Below are positions 35,705-49,917 of a stretch of DNA of 64,000 nt, piece by piece. The position numbers and the translations under genes were made by a program. The notes under the pieces are model-generated. The model saw only the letters and a program-made list of their open reading frames with translations, was not told the origin of the DNA and made no database searches. Where the stretch lies: assembly GCA_900239685.1 (NCBI GenBank), contig OENT01000463.1, positions 48,017-112,016 of the forward strand. The letters are read 5' to 3'. The DNA comes from Rotaria macrura. Its lineage: Eukaryota; Rotifera; Eurotatoria; Philodinida; Philodinidae. Every line of letters begins with the position of its first letter. The first letter of the stretch is position 1.

Positions 35705-36088
35705 GTAATGTTACTTGACGGATGAAAGTGTACATTTCGTCTTTTACCTGAAGAACTCCTACAATTTTATTGATGAATATTTGTGTTGCAGAAAATTTCT
35801 TTTCATAAAATCAGCATTTCAATGTAGTACAATAAAGATTATTCCGACTATCTTCATTTCCGAATTCATTAATAACTGAAATGTTCTTAAGAAATATCGA
35901 CCGTTGTATGTCAGAGAGATTATTAGAATTCATTATACTGATTTCAATCAGCAGGTCAATCTAAATTTATCAATTGAGAGTTTGGATGTTATTACAGGGA
36001 AGACAACTGTGTGCACGCAAAAACAGCCACATCCACATTCTCATTCCTTGGCTTACTAGATGATGGGGTAGTGGAAAATTGAATTTCA
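35705..36088. other. no clear feature; possible upstream part of the vWA remnant
   Basis: Open pieces just before 36089 (for example TFSFLGLLDDG at about 36030) might belong to the vWA remnant, but I cannot join them convincingly. Confidence 0.3.
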
Positions 36089-36355
36089 GATTTTCAAGCC
36101 AGAGGTAGCAATGATATGGAAGCTGCAGTTAATTATGCGATTAATACATTTACATTAGTAGAAAACATCATCATTATCTGTGGTAGAGACGTTAATCCTG
36201 TTACTGTCGAATCTTGAAAAAGCGTTTCAGTTCCGTTATTAGAAATAACGTTTCACTCTGTCGTTGTTGGTTCAAGCTCCGATTTCAAGATTATGAAGGA
36301 CATGGCTGCAATTGGAAATGGATCTCACACAGCAACTACTACCAAGGGTGTATGA
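36089..36355 (+). pseudogene. von Willebrand factor A-like domain remnant
   Basis: One frame of 89 codons with an internal TGA at 36215-36217. It reads DFQARGSNDMEAAVNYAI, a MIDAS-loop-like helix in which GSND replaces the usual G-T-D. Then comes NIIIICGRDVNP, matching the strand normally ending in DGxP. After the stop it continues with FHSVVVGSSSDFKIMKDMA, resembling the last strand and helix of vWA domains. These domains bind partners through a metal ion. The N-terminal half with DxSxS is not found. Broken and fragmentary. Confidence 0.4.
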
Positions 36356-39300
36356 AAAAATCGAAAAGAAAACTAACCCATCTCTTTATGAAAAGGCACA
36401 CTCAATCTGCTAGTCCGAACTTTTGCTTTTCAACAGTCAATCTTTCCCCAACGTAGTTTAAAGTTTGGGTAGAATGCTGAATTATTTGGAAATAAACACT
36501 CACCAGGAATGTAAATTTGAGTTCAAATTCATCTAATTATATTTCTAGTCGAATATTTCTTTTAAATACATCATTTTTACAGAAAAATGATGCTGACATG
36601 TTGCGTTCATAAAAAACCTCTTTCAATTATACGCTTAAATAATTTGTTTTATACCGAACCCTTCCAAGATTACCGCATTTGCTATGGAGCCTCTTTGAGA
36701 TCCCTGGCACGAAATATGTTTTGATTTACTATGGGCATTAGCTTTTTAGGATGCTGTTGCAAATACGGAGAAGGCTCACTTCAACATCCACACCCTCCAG
36801 ATGAAATTCAGCAGATAAAACATGAAACCCTAGGAGTGTGACATACTAGAATCGACCCTTATATAACAAACGAAGCGATCGAATGGGTTATTGATCATAA
36901 AAATCAAGCTATTATAGACTTGAATGATCCGAAACTCTCTAATCACTTACACGGAAGTAATGATACGTGTCAAAGATGATCACCCTGGTCTACTGCCAGA
37001 GTCTCGATGCTGGAGTCAATCTCAATTATGTGACGCTTATAAATGCTGCAGCATAGGCATCAAACTTTATGCTTTACAGTAATTAATTGCACGTGGAGAT
37101 ACGTCTACTATTATCTATAATTAAGTGGGAAGAGAAAAAACAAACACGATTTATCTAACCAGTTTTTACAGTAAGAATCCTGAAATACATATGGAAAACG
37201 CAGATATAAGACTGCCTGTGTGGTCGGGTGAAGGTGTCAATATAATAGCATACAACTGTACCCAGCCTCGCCCACAACCTCGAGTATTTTAATGACAGTT
37301 TTGTTCCATACTCACAAGATTATTTTAACGACTTGCACACCTTTCAAAAGTTTAAACAGTCACATACGGAAAACGCAGTTCATCGTGAGCGAAACACTCG
37401 TAGCGAGTCATCTTTACATTTCAAAAATACTACACAAAACAGATAAAGATATAGAGTGACAAAATTGAAAACAGATATATGATCAATCACGCATTCTCAC
37501 ACTTATTTAATTTCTTACAGTTCATTGGGTTCAGATATAAAAATGCAAGGCTTAAGTCGCTTATAGGCCCAAAAATTCATAAGTTATTTTTAAAGGTTTG
37601 ACATATTTTCTGACCCGAAAATTGTGGGTGTGGATGTGTAGAATAAGAATGTTTGCATAGAGAGAGCAAGCGCAACACTCCCAACTATACACACAACTCA
37701 CACTTCAAATTGCACACTCGCATACCCTCGATTTTTACTTTGGAGATCGTCCTCCATTACCTGTTTTTAAGCTCATAAATTGAAGTAAATGGAGTAAAAA
37801 AATGATTAATTCCCAGCTGTTTCTATCACTCATTACAAATCTAATGATCATAGCGACAAGCAAGTGATTGATGTCGATTTCACAATAGAAGACCAAGCCG
37901 ATAAATATTAAATGATGTATCTCAAAATCATTGAGAGCTCTCAAAGAGCTGTAACTCTAATCGTCGGCTAGTCCCAGATTGACTTATAGGCGCCTGATTT
38001 ATGAATCAAACGATCTTAATATTCAGTGAACCCTACCCAAGCTGTATAGAATTTCCATTCTAAGAGATTCCTTGTTCGATAGTCCGAGACTCAACTTCAC
38101 TAAATACATTTTTTTGTGGCAAATTATTCTTAAATGATCGAGGTATGAATATTATTACTTGGATGTATTGACGATCAAAATGCTATGTTTTTGAATCGTT
38201 TTGTCTAATTCAATGTGGCTTTTCAAGAATCGAGCGATAATCATAGTTCCTTCAGTGAAGAAGTGAAGAACTCTGCAAACTAGAAAACGAATGAAAAGAT
38301 TATCCACAAATATTGTACCGAAAAATGGGGAAACTTTGAATATCGATTGGACAGCTCTTCAAAATGGCAGTGCCAATATAACTTAGATAGATTTATTTGA
38401 AGGTCCGAAGCCCTTCAATACATGACTCAAATACACATCACTTAATTGAGAACTAGCTCCAGCTTACAATCGTACTTCTACAAATGCTTCTATGATACGG
38501 CTAGACCCCATTTTATTTAACGCAACTTGTATTTATATTAAGCGTTAATGGTATCATTGAATCATTAATATTGAAAATGATTTGGTTTTTGTTATTAAGC
38601 CTGTATTCATTTTTATTGAGGGATTATTGTGAAGGCAGTGCTTTTTGTTATTTCGATTTTTTTATGCGAAAAAAGCTATTTCGAAGGAATACTTCGGGTA
38701 ATCCCCATCATATTATAAGAGACGTTTCGTGAGAGTATCGATGTGCAAGTTGTGTTCACACAGCTTCTGAACTCGTAGGAATCTGTGTCATTTCGTGTAT
38801 GAAACGACACGTAAGGTGACAAGTTTCGGACTCCCCTACGATCAAATATATTATGCTTTGCAATAGTATGGACAAGGTTTTTATATAGCACTCGACCACT
38901 TAAAAATATGAAGATGACTTGCCATTCATTTTCAAAAGAACTGTGACAGTCGTTCAATTCACATTGAAAAGAATCGTCTAACACTTACAGCTCTTTGATC
39001 TAGACTTAAACTGTCTCAAGTCTGCCTATGAGATTTTCAAGAATACAATTAGAACAATCCATAGTATCAAAGTTCGAAAAATATTATTCTTTACATATGA
39101 GTGTGCTCGCGAGTGCGGTACTCATTTATGATATATATGTGTTTCTCTACTATTTTTATACAAACGATTTGAAAAGTACCAATCATTGGAGATATTATTA
39201 ATATGCATGAAGCTAAAGGGATTTAAGAGTTCAGTTGAAATGTGTCATCATTATCAACAAACCAAAGTTAATATTTATTATCATTTTTTTGGTATCTTGT

Positions 39301-39358
39301 TTTTCTAAATGTAATCTTGCTTTATCATTATTTCCCACTTTCTCTACAAAAATACAGT
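36356..39358. other. intergenic; one coding-like fragment
   Basis: A plus-strand stretch at about 36760-36985 reads CCCKYGEGSLQHPHPPDEI, a TGA, and then ITNEAIEWVIDHKNQAII. It looks like decayed coding sequence, possibly the tail of the vWA gene, but the family is not recognised. The direct repeat GGAAAACGCAG occurs near 37195 and 37369. The rest shows no feature. Confidence 0.3.
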
Positions 39359-40330
39359 ATGCACCAACCAATCAATTAGGACCAGAGCTTCTCGATTGAT
39401 GTTGCCATCTTAACAACTGCTTTAATATGTTCTATTAGTATTCGTAATCAAACTAATGTAATACTTCTTGTGCCATGTACTACAGAAACGCCCGATATTC
39501 TTAATAGTTGTAATTGAATTACACTGCTGAATTTAACTAATTATCCTTATTTCACAATAATAGTGCTAAATGATTCAATGAAAGACATACAAATATCAGC
39601 TGGATACTTAGTCTATTCTATTTGTAGAACGTATAATATGTCCGGCTATCCTATAAATATTATTGAACATTCGCAAGGCGGGATTTCACCAAGACTTGCC
39701 TTTCGATTCTCGTCAGATATTTGTGCAATGGTTAGTAATCTAATTGAACCTGAACCAAGTACTTATGGTATCATAAAAAATATTGCTATTTGTTGCCAAC
39801 AAGGATGTTCGCCAGCCATTTTGCAGGAATCTGTTGCATCGAATCTTATATGCACACTCAATTCACATCAAGAAACATTTGATAATATTTCATATGTAAA
39901 TATTGTTACAAGCAACGATGAACTCATTATACCGTAGACACTTTCTCAATTAAATGGTAATAATGTTGCTAATATTAAAATGCAAGACGTATTTCCAAAT
40001 GATACAACCGTGCATATTATTCTTGTACGTAAAAGATAACGTTGCCTATCTATTAGCTATGGATTCTATAAAAAACATAGGTTCAGTTAGCATTAAATGT
40101 GTCCAACAACAGTCAATGAATATTTGTCAAAAAACTGTTCATCTCTGGTGTTGACATTCTAACATCTACTTTTAATTATAATCAAACAGTATTATTTGAT
40201 ACGTAAGTTATTCGGGCATTTCCTCCAGTCTGTCTTGAACCACCTTAGAAATGTTATATGACAAACAATTGTATTACCAAATGTGGCAGAATCAACGAAT
40301 CACTATTTATTTGCTCAATATCTCTTATAA
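39359..40330 (+). pseudogene. CalB-like triacylglycerol lipase remnant
   Basis: The central frame has INIIEHSQGGISPR, the GxSxG nucleophile elbow in the form found in fungal Candida antarctica lipase B relatives, then YGIIKNIAICCQQGCSPAI and the Asp-containing segment YVNIVTSNDELIIP. Upstream, the same frame reads NQTNVILLVPCTTETPDIL but is cut by a TGA where a Trp would be expected. Upstream of that the frame shifts. After ELIIP there is a TAG, then LSQLNGNNVANIKMQDVF and a frameshift into DNVAYLLAMDSIKNIG. Near 40200 a GTAAGT donor follows VLFDT, and a later piece (LYDKQLYYQMWQNQRI) looks like the next exon. It would have hydrolysed acylglycerols. Many lesions make it non-functional. Confidence 0.7.
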
Positions 40331-40493
40331 TCTTTATTTCTAATATTTTCATATTTTCATAAAAAAATTCCTCGTTCAATTCTTTACAGTAAGCTGTACC
40401 AATTGCTTTTTGAGATAAATCATTTATACAAGTATTGCAAAAAGTAGCGATTCGAAGAAAAGCTCAAGATGATCTCTGTGCGCATTATTGTTT

Positions 40494-40511
40494 TGGTGTG
40501 TGTGTGTGTGT
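40494..40511. repeat. (TG)n microsatellite
   Basis: A run of TG dinucleotides about 18 bp long. Confidence 0.9.
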
Positions 40512-40744
40512 CGGTTTTGTCAGCTCAGTCATCTTCATACGGATTCTCTCGCATCCATTCACACCCGTGTCAAGTGCTCAATAAAGGAACTCTACATTGA
40601 TTGTCTATATTTCAAATGAACGACGAATTCCGATCCTCTTTTTCCGTCGTGAGCTAATGTATTATTTTAAGTTTTTAGTTAATCCTTTATTGAAAATTTT
40701 GTAAATAGACATAAGGTTTTTAGAGAAAAACAGATACAATTTAA

Positions 40745-42041
40745 AAATTTTTCTTCGACATTTAGCCGAGCGGAAAATAAACTGTATGTTTCGTTGAAGA
40801 TTTTGTAAAGAGGTAGGAATCGAAAAGTAGAGTTATCTACAGCTGTTGCTTCAAATTGAAGTGGTTCTTGGATTGAAGAGTATAGCCTTCGAATAAGGTT
40901 TACGTCTCGTCATAATGATTTGGGTTTTGTTGTCAAACCACCAAGAACAATAGGTCCGAATAGAATAGATACGAGCTAAGGATTATCATTGCTCGACTCA
41001 ACATGTAGCCGCATAGCCATATTATGCACAATACGATCATTCGTGTTCCAGTGACTAATAGGTAGTAGAGCATAAGTCGAAGGTATCAATTCTAATTTCT
41101 GTCGCTTATCATTAATCTCAACCCAGGATTCATCAGAGACAATCCAAGATGGCACACGAAGAAATATGTTCAATGTAACGATATCGAACGATGCAATCAA
41201 TGTGAGAATTGTCATTGCTTCTCGAGGAAAACTGGTCGCTTGGTGAATAAATACATTTTCTTGTACAAGCCAATCGAGTTCTGAGGCAACGAACAGATTA
41301 ACATAGACTAATGTGACTCCGTCTTGCTTGTCGAAGAAATAAATTGAATCACTCATTTTGGTCCATTGATCTATAGCTGTAGTATAGCAAAACCAAAAAC
41401 TATCGAACTGAGAGCCAAAGCCAATTCCTCCACTATCACAGAATTTGGCTTACTAACATTTTCTCCCAAGGGATAACTGTACAACATATGACCAGTTTCA
41501 CCTGGCTCCTGTGTACCCCAAATGCTGTTGATAAATATTTTTTCATAAGCATCGACATACTTCACTTGACCAGTCCATTCGATCAGAATTCGAATCACTT
41601 TTAGCATGTTGTACTGAACACAAAATTCTTGGTTACTATTCCCTTAGAGTTTGTGACAGTCGATTAGCATCACTATAGTGTTCTTGCTGGTAGGAACCAA
41701 CTGAACCGTTACCACCATTCGATCTACCGGTCGAATAGGTGTGATTGTTCCACACAATCGAGAAGAAATTTTCGAGAATTGCTCGGTTTTTTTGATTCAC
41801 CTGTAACTGCATAGCGACGACCACTACCTAATACTGGTGGTACGTGTGAATTGGCATGAATGCCAGTGAGAAAATCAGCATGGAGTGAGAGTGCTCCAAG
41901 AAAATTTCCATCTTCAAATTGTAGGGCCATCCAGAAAAATCGCCTGTCTCCACTCAGTCCATATTGTTCATAAAGAAATTCACTGATACCACCATATTCG
42001 TAGTCCGTAGTACTAAATATCATTGTATGCCAATGAGACAT
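40745..42041 (-). pseudogene. GH127-type beta-L-arabinofuranosidase remnant (DUF1680)
   Basis: Reading down the minus strand: YEYGGISEFLYEQYGLSGD, FLTGIHANSHVPPVLGSGRRY, a frameshift, NNHTYSTGRSNGG, stops, EFCVQYNMLKVIRILIEW, QVKYVDAYEKIFINSIWG, a frameshift, SFWFCYTTAIDQWTKMSDSI, YVNLFVASELDW, LRVPSWI, a stop, LFGPIVLGGLT, another stop, and FRFLPLYKIFNETYSLFSA. This order is that of GH127, mostly bacterial and fungal plant-polysaccharide enzymes. Family knowledge: the Zn site uses Glu and Cys of ExC and a CC pair, with the first Cys of the pair as nucleophile. Here ExC survives (EFC), but the pair reads FC, so the nucleophile is lost. The N-terminal third of a full-length enzyme is absent. 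At least two frameshifts and several stops are present. Confidence 0.75.
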
Positions 42042-43383
42042 GCGTTTTTACGAAACAGATTATGATAGAATATTAAAGAAGAAGAAGATGTTGCATGTAA
42101 GAAGATTTTCAAAGTAACATCACTTTTTTCATAGGCGCTCGTTGGATGTCCCTAATGGGAAATCACGATAGAGGGTTCCAGATGCATGTAAAACACTAAG
42201 TTCTACCAATTGCTATAAAACATATATGGTGAAGCCGATCATTACTTAGAATAATTTTATTTTTACTACTAAAAAGTGATTTGTATTACAATTTGAAGAT
42301 TTATTTGGTAATCCTTATGCTAGTTCGTTTTGACTTAAGAAAAACAGTTGTGAGACAAGTACCAAAAACATGCTGCATTTCAATGGATAAATTGAAGAAA
42401 AAATATCAAAATATTATTTTCATAAATATGTTGAAGTTTAAAGTGCCGACGGTCAGAAAAATAAATATCAACCAGAGCTTTTCTTTTATATTTTTATTTT
42501 TCATAACAGCTCATTGAGTTTCTTGTATTACTTTGCACAATTTCATACATTTTCTTCTTCTATCTGCATCGTGCCTGTGTTCCCAGTTTTGTCGTATATT
42601 TTCAATTCACTAGTGTACTTATTCTCTTTGCGCCGTTTCATTGAATCTTAGTCGCCCTATGTTTTCAATATAGACATAGCAGTTCATAGCTAAGAGTGAA
42701 CTTTGGCTATTACACGATAGAAGGAATTTTTTTCTAATTTGAATAACTTTACGTTCTGCATACTACAAATGATATAATCATTCAAATGTATATTAAGAAA
42801 ATGTGATCGGTCATAGTGAATGGAAGCTTAGCTCAATGAGAAAGATGACCATAAGTTATATTATTACATTGTTCTGAAAGCAACACATTGAGCCTTTTTA
42901 TTACCAAAGGTTATATCAATTCAATATTTTCATTGGATATTTTGCAAACAATATCAAAATCTCACTTGAGATTATGTATTTTTCAAATTTATCTTTTCGC
43001 TTTCAACACAGACCTAAAATTTGCATTTCTAAAAATAAGGCTGCATTTGATTTGATCCATTGGTTCAAAAGGAAAATCTTTCGACGTACTTCTTTTTGAA
43101 GAACTAGCATATTATTTTCGGCAATAATAAGTTAAAAACAAAAAGTGCTCGATGACTTTAGGGTTGCTTCTTTAGTAAATGATCAAACAACTAAGCTGAC
43201 GACTTTTGAACTGTATTAAGATGATCACAGCAACACTATTACATTTTTAGATCTTCATCCGTAGGCCAATGATATTTGAAGATTGACTGTTATCTTTCGT
43301 TGCAGCAAAATGTTTTAACTTTGATAATGAATGCTTTTCTTATCAGTTACTAACTTCAAGTCACTATTTGTTGCTGGACGCAG
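42042..43383. other. intergenic between the GH127 remnant and the esterase
   Basis: The missing N-terminal part of the GH127 gene was not found here. No other gene is recognised. The 3' part should hold the esterase promoter. Confidence 0.4.
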
Positions 43384-45295
<1,912 letters not shown>

Positions 45296-45299
45296 TGGA

Positions 45300-45305
45300 A
45301 ATAAA
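45300..45305 (+). promoter_or_regulatory. polyadenylation signal AATAAA of the esterase gene
   Basis: A perfect AATAAA begins 5 bp after the esterase stop codon, implying a very short 3' UTR. Confidence 0.5.
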
Positions 45306-46974
45306 ATAATTTCAAAAGAAGAGCATGCTTTACTTTCTTCCATATTTCATCTTTCATGTCAACTAGTGTATGATAACAGGCGCGCATTCTCATTTGTATC
45401 AATTTATCATTGATCAAACGGGAGTTTTTTTCGCTTGGTCAAAGCAAGTGACGCTTTCTTCTTTAGCTGCGTCACAATTTTCATAATTACTTACTCGACT
45501 TTCGTCTTGAACACATCATTTTCTTATTTTACGAAATTTCCCCTTAAAGCACTGCAATAACTAAACGCTATAAGTAAACCTAAAGAAATATTTGTTTCTT
45601 TTTCGTTTCATATTTGCAACAAAATCTGAATGATATTTTTGAGCTTGTTGTCGTTAGGTATTGCACTTTAAAAATAAAAACTACAAGAGAAGTTATAAAT
45701 ACCGTATTCTACAAACTTAAGTTTCCCTTCGGAATCATAGCTGGTGGTTGTAGTTTCATTTTGATAATAATCCATAGTCGTATGATCCATTCTTTAAAAG
45801 AAATAGTGACGAAATCAGCACAATGTTTTTACCTCTCAATTTTGAACGATAGATACGTTGCCATGAGAATCTCCCAAATTTTGCTGTTCAACGACAATAA
45901 TAGATCTATCACAAATGAACGTTTTTCCATACCTCCCAAATACTAAAATTGCTTGTCTTCTCAAGCACCTTTCTTCTCTTGGTGTTTAATTGGCAATAAA
46001 GAGTTTTGAATTAACAAGATGATGCTGCATTGATGTCATGAATAAAAAAATAATTAGATAAAAGACTTTCAGTCTTTTCTGTTTTAAAGGTTGCAGTTTT
46101 TCTTGAGACATAAGGTTTTCCATACAACGGTGTGAGTGTGTATGTGTGTGCCATTTAGATAATGAAAAGCATATCCACATCTGGATAATATGTGACCTTG
46201 ATATTTATTGAAATTTCGCAAGAATTGTGTGCGATGGTATATCAGTATCTAAGTCGACAGCCTCACAAATCTTCTCTTTTGAAACACGTATCATGATTGA
46301 TGCTTGTTAGACGTGCGCTAAAGAAACGAGACGAGAAGGAAAGAGAATTATTCGTGCAATAAAGCTTTCATTATTGCATATGGCCTGGCTCATAAAATAT
46401 CCTAATAGAACAGAATATGAGTGTCTGTGCTCGTGTGTGAAAGTAACGATGACCGACACCTACCGATATACAATTAATTTTCTCGAATGTAGTAGTTGAA
46501 GTAGAATTTTTTTGCATTGATTGCTATTATTTACTGAGAATAAATTTATGTACACTTATAAAGATAGCGACGCATGTCGTAATTAAATACTTCAACGTAT
46601 AATCGGCAGCCATGTCTCAATATTTTGATCATGCACATCAATAGAACAGCGTTCTTCTTCTGTTTCGAGCTATTGTCGTAAACCATTTGAAGATCTAACT
46701 TCAGCTTCATTAAATTCCTTTTTTTCAATCAGTCTATGGTGTGCTTACTCGCATGATGGAGTTCCTGATCTAAGTATAAAATATTAATTTGTATCAGAGC
46801 AAAAAAGCCCAAATCTTATACATCGGTCTTATATTCAGTTCAATTAGCTTCTGCATAGTAACCATTCCTAATAGATTTGTCCGAATGTGATGTTATGTTT
46901 TTGTATGACGTTGTTTGAAGGTGGAAAGTGCAAGTTTGAAAGCACCGCTATGTCAGCATCCTCGGTACCTTTTC
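45306..46974. other. no gene seen
   Basis: AT-rich. A 110-codon frame at 45614-45946 has one hydrophobic stretch but no motif or codon pattern I trust. Confidence 0.35.
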
Positions 46975-47205
46975 AGTCCCTTGATCTTCTTTCATTATGA
47001 GCACTACAGCAGTACTTTTTCGATACTTTCAGGTTTTCCTCAGCAGTTTAGGATAGAATTCGTTGCTTATGTGTTGCCAAGGTAATATCAGCACGAACCT
47101 CCTAAATTTTATCCTAAATTGCTGAGAAGAAGCTGAAGTTAACCGAAAAGATTCTGATATGCTGCTGTGGTGCTCACAGTGAAAGAAGATCAAGATGCTT
47201 AAATG
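46975..47205. repeat. imperfect inverted repeat (about 85-bp arms)
   Basis: The left arm near 46978-47060 and the right arm near 47110-47200 are reverse complements at about 75%. Shared blocks are CTTGATCTTCTTTCA, GAGCAC-ACAGCAG and CTCAGCA-TTTAGGATA. It may be a degenerate fold-back/MITE. There are no clear target duplications. Confidence 0.55.
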
Positions 47206-49246
47206 GTATTTCGATACTGGCGGTTCCAAGCATGCACTTCCCTCCTTGCGTTGTTTATTCTTCTGATATTTATAAACTTTCCATTTAATTTTAATTCCAC
47301 AAAAGTACTCCATAAAAATGAACACTAGAATCAATATCTTAGAACTTGATATGATGAACCACCATTAGAACTCATGTTGCCAATAAACCCTTTTCTCATA
47401 TTATTCAAATATTTTCAAACCTATTCTTCCTGTTTCACTTCTTCCTCGTCGTTTTACAAGAAAATTTGAAAAGAAAATACTAAGAAAACTGCTTTCTATA
47501 TCATATTTATTTTTTCTGTTTACTATGTGAAAAGCATAAGTATATGTTTCTACGGATGATAAATAAATATAGATTCATGAAGTATAACATAATCGATACA
47601 TCCATCATATTGATTTCTGATGGTGCTAATTCTTTCACATTGTGATTTATTATTACACGTTTATTCCCCTTCGAAACAATAAAATATCCTCATTTGATTA
47701 TTTTCACGCGTATTTGTTTTCTTAAGTTGCGTGACAATAAAAGCGTAAGTGGAATAAAACCAGTAGACCTTATGTATACGCAACAAAGAAAAAGAAAGTT
47801 ATATCAATACAGCTGTGAATCTAGTAAAATCACGGATATAGTAGTAGCCAGTATCAGAAAATCTATGGCCGGGCAATTCCTTGCAATGACATAATGCAAT
47901 CATAATTGATATCTTTTTTTCAAAAATGAAGCGATTTTTCCAGTTAAATTTGATACATGCAATTCAATGACCTTGAAAAGTATTGAAAATAGTAATAATG
48001 ACTATATCGTGACTTTTACTCTAGTCATTTGCCACTGCAATGAATACGTACAGGACTCAAACCGGATCCGTTTCCTACCTCATGCTTAATGTCCATAGGA
48101 CGTGAAAATTCTTCGACCACCGAATATTCTCAAATATACTTTTGGCTTCGAAAAAATCACCGATTGAATCCGACTAGTCTAGTTTTGAATATAAATAGCA
48201 AGAGAGATGATCCTTAAATATGTAAATAGAGAATAGACATCGAATGTTAATATTGAAGAGCAGAAATTCATCAGAAGTTGTTTTTTTCTGATTATGATAT
48301 TGTACCGAATTATTCTAGCATCATAAAACGGTTTTCGACAGCTATTCAATGTTTTGCAATTACATTTCTTTCCTTATTACTAAGTAAAGATGTGGAACAT
48401 TTTCCCCTAGGGTATAGCCGTTGAATAGATGAATCCAGCACTCTATTAAATATACTGAGTTCAAGAAATTCGTGAGTACTGAGACGAATTTTCGCAGAGT
48501 ACCTAAAGGCGTGGTCTCCCATGTCATTGATTTTGCGTCAAAACCGACAGCTTACTGCGGTTTCTTGATACTTAATGTCTATAAATTAATTTAAATGATG
48601 ATTCAATGTTTTTATGGTAAAAATAGTCGACTATGAATTGAAAAAGTGCACATTTTCACACTGCAGTGAACTCTGTTAGAGGGCGCCACTAATTTATTGA
48701 TTGGTTCACTCATTTGACGAATCGCTATTTATAGGGCGCCATCTTTAATAAAAACTCAAACCCGAAACTAAACATTGATAGTTGGTGTGGCTGGCACCAA
48801 GGACTTCACCGCGCTGTTATCAGTCGCGCTCTGGATTCCGAAATCAAAATCTAGCGGTTTTCTAATAGTTAAAAAAATTAGTCCGTCGCAGTGAAAAGAA
48901 AGTTTCAACTGGAGAATCGTGGTTTACCGAACGGTTAACCACCCAGTTGACCACATTTAACTGCCGGTTTTCGAGCGACATGAGCTGCCATGAAATATCT
49001 CAGTACCTATTATTAATCATGTATTTACTTGAATAAATATAAAATATCTTCGAATGATTAGTGGACTGGAAAATTAGACGAATTTTGATTTCCATCGGGA
49101 AAATCTCAAAAAATTCCCGAAAGTTCTTCAAAGCACGAAATCATGGCGACATCATGGTGGTGAAGTGTAGATATCCGATTCAATAAAAAGAGACACGACT
49201 ACACCAATCCACACCCACCAAAATCAGTTATTTCAAGCAAATACAA
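47206..49246. other. no gene; short GC-richer patch
   Basis: The patch at about 48670-48850 is GC-richer, with GGGCGCCA twice (near 48681 and 48734). I cannot assign it. No coding region is supported. Confidence 0.35.
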
Positions 49247-49395
49247 AATTCAAGAAACGGAAACTCTGTCCTGTGACTATTCTAAATCACGTGTTCATAC
49301 GCAATATGTAACGGTGTGCTAAATCCTTTGTGTGCAGGATTAGATTGAAGACTATAGCTATTTATTTTATGCGAATTTCCAATCTATGCCAAGCA
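49247..49395. repeat. dispersed repeat copy (partner at 33195-33335)
   Basis: Same order of shared blocks as described for the partner at 33195-33335. Both copies are on the plus strand. Confidence 0.55.
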
Positions 49396-49917
49396 GTTCT
49401 ATGAACAATGTGTAGAATAAAACTATAAGGTAACATGAAGAACTCATTTCATGAGCTTATTAGCGTATTTTTACCTTTTGCCGAAAACTTCACAAAGGAA
49501 TGTCAATACAAAGAAATCAAACAGCGAATGACTTATGATTGAGATTGCAGTTAATTTAATTAACATGGTTTTGATGGTGGAGTATCTGGGAAAGATGTTT
49601 TCAATTTAATAGATTAATTTATTTCTATTTTGCGTCATGTGGCTGTCATATGTTTTTCAAAATGTAAAAACCTATAAAAAAGAACATTTAAAAAATATGT
49701 TAGTCTTAAACGAGTTCAGTACTTAAAAGAAAAATCTTTAGTTTAATCTAAAGTGATTCTCTAACAATAATGATTGTCAACAATTTTACTTTATTTCAAT
49801 AACTGAAATACAAGCGAGTACAAATTCTTTTAATTAGTCTCACTTTCTTGGAAATTATAATCATACGTGGGAAATTTTATACGGAAGTTCATCAGTATGA
49901 TGTTCTGAACTATATAT

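Noticed and set aside
37600..37730. GTGGGTGTGG-type sequence as telomeric repeats
   Set aside because: No tandem array of a hexamer such as TGTGGG is present.
42042..42240. Missing N-terminal part of the GH127 gene upstream
   Set aside because: A short peptide (HASGTLYRDFPLGTSNE) can be read, but it matches no GH127 motif that I know.
45614..45946. 110-codon frame as a membrane protein gene
   Set aside because: One hydrophobic stretch only, no motif, and residue composition typical of random AT-rich frames.
48670..48850. GC-richer patch as a tRNA-derived SINE
   Set aside because: No convincing A and B boxes or tRNA cloverleaf could be drawn.
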